DNA of 64,000 bases from Methanocorpusculum sp. Lineage in GTDB: Archaea; Halobacteriota; Methanomicrobia; Methanomicrobiales; Methanocorpusculaceae. The position numbers and the translations under genes are program-made. The DNA lies in NCBI RefSeq assembly GCF_030655665.1, contig NZ_JAUSPQ010000007.1, positions 1 through 64,000 on the forward strand. Direction: 5' to 3'. Positions 61,123-64,000 of this stretch are shown piece by piece (position 1 is the first letter of the stretch; each line of letters begins with the position of its first letter). The notes beneath the pieces were generated by a model, which was not told the DNA's origin, did no database searches, and saw only the letters and a list, made by a program, of their open reading frames with translations.

Positions 61123-63201
61123 ATGGGAAAAACAGAGAAACCCGGAAAAACGGAAAAAAACAAGTATCAGAAAAAATCAACGCGGTTTCCAAATGAGTCG
61201 GGGCGATACTTTAATCGGGAATTATCCTGGCTTAAATTCAATGAAAGGGTATTATATGAAGCAGAAAATACTGATAATCCTCTGCTTGAACGAGTGACCT
61301 TTCTCGGGATCGTTGCAGGAAACCTGGATGAATTTTTCATGGTGAGGGTGCCCTCTTATCAGAAAGGCGCCACCTACTCGGCTGACGAGTTCAGCGAAGT
61401 GATCGGGAGCGACACGCAGCTTGAGATGATCTATTCCCGCGCCATTGTTCTGATGCGGCACATGGCAACGGTGTGGAACAGTGATCTGGTTCCAAAGCTC
61501 GCCGCCGAAGGGATCTTTTTCTTAAAATATGCGGACTGTACCGATGAAGAGAAAAAAACCTTCAAGCGGGAATTTGAGACAGAGGAGTTCACCATTCTCC
61601 GTGGAGACCGTTTCTCAGATATCCATCACGATGAGTATCTTCGCGGGTTTGCCATGCTGGTTCAGACAAATATGGGAAGAGCAGTCATCCCTATCCAGAA
61701 GATCCTCGATTCTAAGGGAAGATTCGTCCCGGTGGGTAACCGAAAGAATACGTTCATCTTCCGCGAAGATCTTCTGAAAAAATTTATCCCGTCCCTGTTT
61801 CTGGATGAGGCCGTATATGCCGTAATGACGGTTCGTCTGACGCGTGATTCCGATCTTGGCCTCAAAGGCGACGATGCCGATGATCTGATCAGTGCGATCA
61901 TCGACGCACCAAATACACTGGCGAAACGGCTGCCGAGCAGACTTGAAACACTGGATACGATGCCGTTTGGCTATATGGCCCCCTTGGTACAGGCACTCTC
62001 CCTTATCCCGGAACTGGTGTATGACATGGCTGCACCTCTGGGTCTTGTCGATCTGAAAGAGTTCCCGGTGAAGAGGCCGCCCCTCAGATTTCCGCCGTAT
62101 ATTGCATCGCTTCCCTCCGGCCTTACCGGCACCTCCGAAAAAATATTTTCCGCGATCGCCCGCAGAGACCGGTTCATGTTCACGCCGTACAACAGTTTCG
62201 ATGGTCTGATCAATTTCATGTATGCGGCAGCGAATGATCCAACCGTTGTAAAGATCCAGATGACGCTCTACAGACTGGGTTCCGAGTCCCCGGTGATCGC
62301 TGCGCTCATCGCTGCGGCAAAAAACAACATAGATGTTACCGCAGTCGTCGAACTGAAAGCGAGTTTTGATGAGGAGACCAACTTCAAGTGGGCAACGAAA
62401 CTCAAAGAAGGGGGAGTCAATGTCATCGTGGGATACCCTGGTGTCAAAGTCCATGCAAAATGCTGCCTCGTGACCCGAATCGAAAATGGACAGATCGTCC
62501 GGTATGCGAACATTTCTACCGGCAACTACAATGCAAAGACCGCAAAGATCTACTCCGACATGTCGATCTTTACGGCAAACGAGGAGATCTGCTCTGATGC
62601 TGCCGTATTGTTTGCAATGTTTTCAGGTTCTGTCCCGTCCCCGGTTTACCGCCGTATTATTGTAAGTCCGCACTCGATGAATGAGACGCTTATCAGTAAA
62701 ATCGAACGTGAAGCTAATGTCTCCGGGAGCAGCGGGAGGATCATAATGAAGATGAACTCGCTGACCGACCGGGACATCATCAATGCGTTGTATGCTGCGT
62801 CAGAAAAGGGAGTAAAGATCGATCTTTCCGTAAGGGGTATATGTATTCTCAGACCCGGCGTTCCTGGATTGTCCGAAACGATCCGCGTGACCTCCGTTGT
62901 CGGACGGTTTCTGGAGCATACCAGAGTGTATTACTTTGAAAACAGCGGCGACCCTGAGGTGTATATCGGCAGTCCTGATATGATGCCGAGAAACCTGAAC
63001 CGGCGTATCGAGATCCTCTGCCCGATCCTTGATAAAAAGATAAAAAAGGTCCTCATAGAGAAGATCATTCCCGAGTTCATTTACGACTCGGTGAAAGGCC
63101 ACACTCTCGACGCGAATGGAAGATATCATCCCCCTGAACGAAAACCGGGCAATTTAAGTTCCCAGCAGAAGTTTATTTCCATGCAGAAGGTCTGGAGATA
63201 A
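61123..63201 (+). CDS. ppk1: Polyphosphate kinase (PPK1)
   Basis: A 692-residue kinase. It has FNRELSWLKFNERVL near the start, the phosphorylated histidine in GVKVHAKCCLV (about residue 443) and the second conserved histidine in RFLEHTRVYYFEN. It makes and uses polyphosphate with ATP. The start is an ATG after a TTTTATA-type stretch. It stands alone. Confidence 0.94.
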   Translation: MGKTEKPGKTEKNKYQKKSTRFPNESGRYFNRELSWLKFNERVLYEAENTDNPLLERVTFLGIVAGNLDEFFMVRVPSYQKGATYSADEFSEVIGSDTQLEMIYSRAIVLMRHMATVWNSDLVPKLAAEGIFFLKYADCTDEEKKTFKREFETEEFTILRGDRFSDIHHDEYLRGFAMLVQTNMGRAVIPIQKILDSKGRFVPVGNRKNTFIFREDLLKKFIPSLFLDEAVYAVMTVRLTRDSDLGLKGDDADDLISAIIDAPNTLAKRLPSRLETLDTMPFGYMAPLVQALSLIPELVYDMAAPLGLVDLKEFPVKRPPLRFPPYIASLPSGLTGTSEKIFSAIARRDRFMFTPYNSFDGLINFMYAAANDPTVVKIQMTLYRLGSESPVIAALIAAAKNNIDVTAVVELKASFDEETNFKWATKLKEGGVNVIVGYPGVKVHAKCCLVTRIENGQIVRYANISTGNYNAKTAKIYSDMSIFTANEEICSDAAVLFAMFSGSVPSPVYRRIIVSPHSMNETLISKIEREANVSGSSGRIIMKMNSLTDRDIINALYAASEKGVKIDLSVRGICILRPGVPGLSETIRVTSVVGRFLEHTRVYYFENSGDPEVYIGSPDMMPRNLNRRIEILCPILDKKIKKVLIEKIIPEFIYDSVKGHTLDANGRYHPPERKPGNLSSQQKFISMQKVWR

Positions 63202-63326
63202 CGAATCCCATTCTTTTCAGTCGTTGTTGTTCGTCCTGTATGATACGCTGCATTTCGAGAGTATGTTTCCAAAAGGAGGCATTTTTAGGATACCTTTATC
63301 ATCTTTTTGTGCGATAGTAAATCAAT

Positions 63327-63896
63327 ATGACAAGTGTTGTTATGATTGAGCAGGAACTCAATCCAAATGCCTGGAAATTCCAGGTCCTCAAAGCAGTCAT
63401 TTTTGTTTTGTTTGGAATATTCTGTCTCGTCTTTCCGTTCGCGACCCTGAACTTAGGGGCCTATTTAGTAGCTTTTGTCCTGATTTTCGTGTCGATCGCG
63501 GCATTGTTCTCAGGATTTGCCGCATTCGGCGAACCAAAGACCACCTGGTGGATGATCGTGCTTGGTATCATAGGTATCATTATAGCCGTCTATTCCTTCC
63601 TGAACCCGGCGTTTATGATCACGTTCGGCACGATCTGTGTGGGAATCATCGCCCTTCTCTCCGGACTGACCGACATTATCCTTGCATTCAGCAAGGGACT
63701 TTCCGCAGGCATCCGTGTTCTGACATTCATTTTAGGCGTGCTCGGTATTCTCGTCGGTTTGATCTTTCTCCTTCAGCCGGGGATCGGTGCTGAATTACTG
63801 ATCATTCTCCTTGGCATATTCCTTATCCTCGGCGGTATCGTCGCATTGATCGAAGGATTCATGTTCAAAAAATTCATTTCTGAAGTGACCAGCTGA
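63327..63896 (+). CDS. HdeD/DUF308 family membrane protein
   Basis: A 189-residue protein with about six hydrophobic helices arranged as three repeated pairs, like the HdeD family (FGIFCLVFPFATLNLGAYL ... GLIFLLQPGIGAELLIILLG). The role is unknown; bacterial HdeD is linked to acid stress. Confidence 0.82.
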   Translation: MTSVVMIEQELNPNAWKFQVLKAVIFVLFGIFCLVFPFATLNLGAYLVAFVLIFVSIAALFSGFAAFGEPKTTWWMIVLGIIGIIIAVYSFLNPAFMITFGTICVGIIALLSGLTDIILAFSKGLSAGIRVLTFILGVLGILVGLIFLLQPGIGAELLIILLGIFLILGGIVALIEGFMFKKFISEVTS

Positions 63897-63902
63897 TCCA
63901 CT

Positions 63903-63919
63903 CTTTTTTTTTGTTTTTT
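63903..63919 (+). terminator. T-rich terminator after the HdeD-like gene
   Basis: CTTTTTTTTTGTTTTTT follows the stop within ten bases. Confidence 0.45.
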
Positions 63920-63980
63920 GAAAGGCAGTGAGTGCCAAACCTTTTATTATATCGGTGCCATAGAATCAGAGAAGAGCATT

Positions 63981-64000
63981 ATGGCGGAAAATACTAAGAA
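63981..64000 (+). CDS. Partial gene at the right edge
   Basis: Seven codons (ATGGCGGAAAATACTAAGAA, MAENTK...) begin here. A TATA-like TTTATTATAT lies about 35 bases upstream. The product cannot be told. Confidence 0.4.

Overview
The window looks like a chromosomal segment of a hydrogenotrophic methanogen of the order Methanomicrobiales, most likely a Methanocorpusculum-like species. The marker genes behind this are a methenyl-tetrahydromethanopterin cyclohydrolase (mch), an eight-cluster polyferredoxin of the formylmethanofuran dehydrogenase F type, the archaeal amidotransferase GatDE, topoisomerase VI, an Orc1/Cdc6 initiator, the archaeal aromatic-pathway aldolase (ADH synthase) and an archaeal ms2t6A methylthiotransferase. 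A bacterial-type gyrase is also present, as in other euryarchaea of this group. The genus is an inference from gene content; no 16S gene is present. Starts are a mix of strong Shine-Dalgarno (GGAGGTGA-like) and apparently leaderless ones, and TTG/GTG starts occur.

Layout. 1-3979: a structured, gene-free left end, then GNAT and DUF2156 proteins, tRNA G10 methyltransferase and an unknown nuclease-like protein (+ strand). 3986-14078 (- strand): gyrB-gyrA, then a small membrane protein-hisS-top6B-top6A-MFS operon, so both type II topoisomerases lie within 9 kb. 14340-17760 (-): a tightly overlapping operon JAMM protease, RibL-type FAD synthase, DUF2284, PUA-PAPS-reductase-like protein, hisH. 17793-24531: a YgjP-type metallopeptidase, a small lipoprotein, an acyl-CoA synthetase, valS and a transglutaminase-like protein. 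24755-27589: a zinc-tail protein, orc1/cdc6, mch and tRNA-Val(TAC).

27889-37761 is the most accessory-looking part and carries what may be a little-described metal system. An operon of a HypB/UreG-like GTPase, a soluble ABC ATPase with a DUF1858-like N-terminus and a DUF364 (putative heavy-metal chelation) protein is followed by a TrmO-like protein. Next comes a molybdate-type ABC transporter (modA, a second TrmO-like gene, modB, modC), a molbindin and the FwdF-type polyferredoxin. A NapH-like membrane ferredoxin closes the region. The layout suggests uptake, storage and delivery of molybdate or tungstate to formylmethanofuran dehydrogenase.

37798-50101 is an amino-acid biosynthesis block. 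cimA-ilvB-ilvN-leuC-leuD-leuB (-) diverges from leuA and ilvC (+). ADH synthase, tyrA and pheA follow. Together these give isoleucine by the citramalate route, leucine, valine, and parts of the tyrosine and phenylalanine pathways; ilvD is not in the window. 50102-51190 is a gene-free kilobase holding two GC-rich repeat units in inverted orientation, a 10-bp stem inverted repeat and a 20-bp perfect palindrome. 51191-54592 holds a DUF3795 protein and pyrD-pyrK followed by two tandem CpXC proteins (-). 54733-59272 is argH-gatD-gatE. The right end carries a basic DUF5350-type protein, the ms2t6A enzyme, polyphosphate kinase, an HdeD-like membrane protein and the first codons of another gene.
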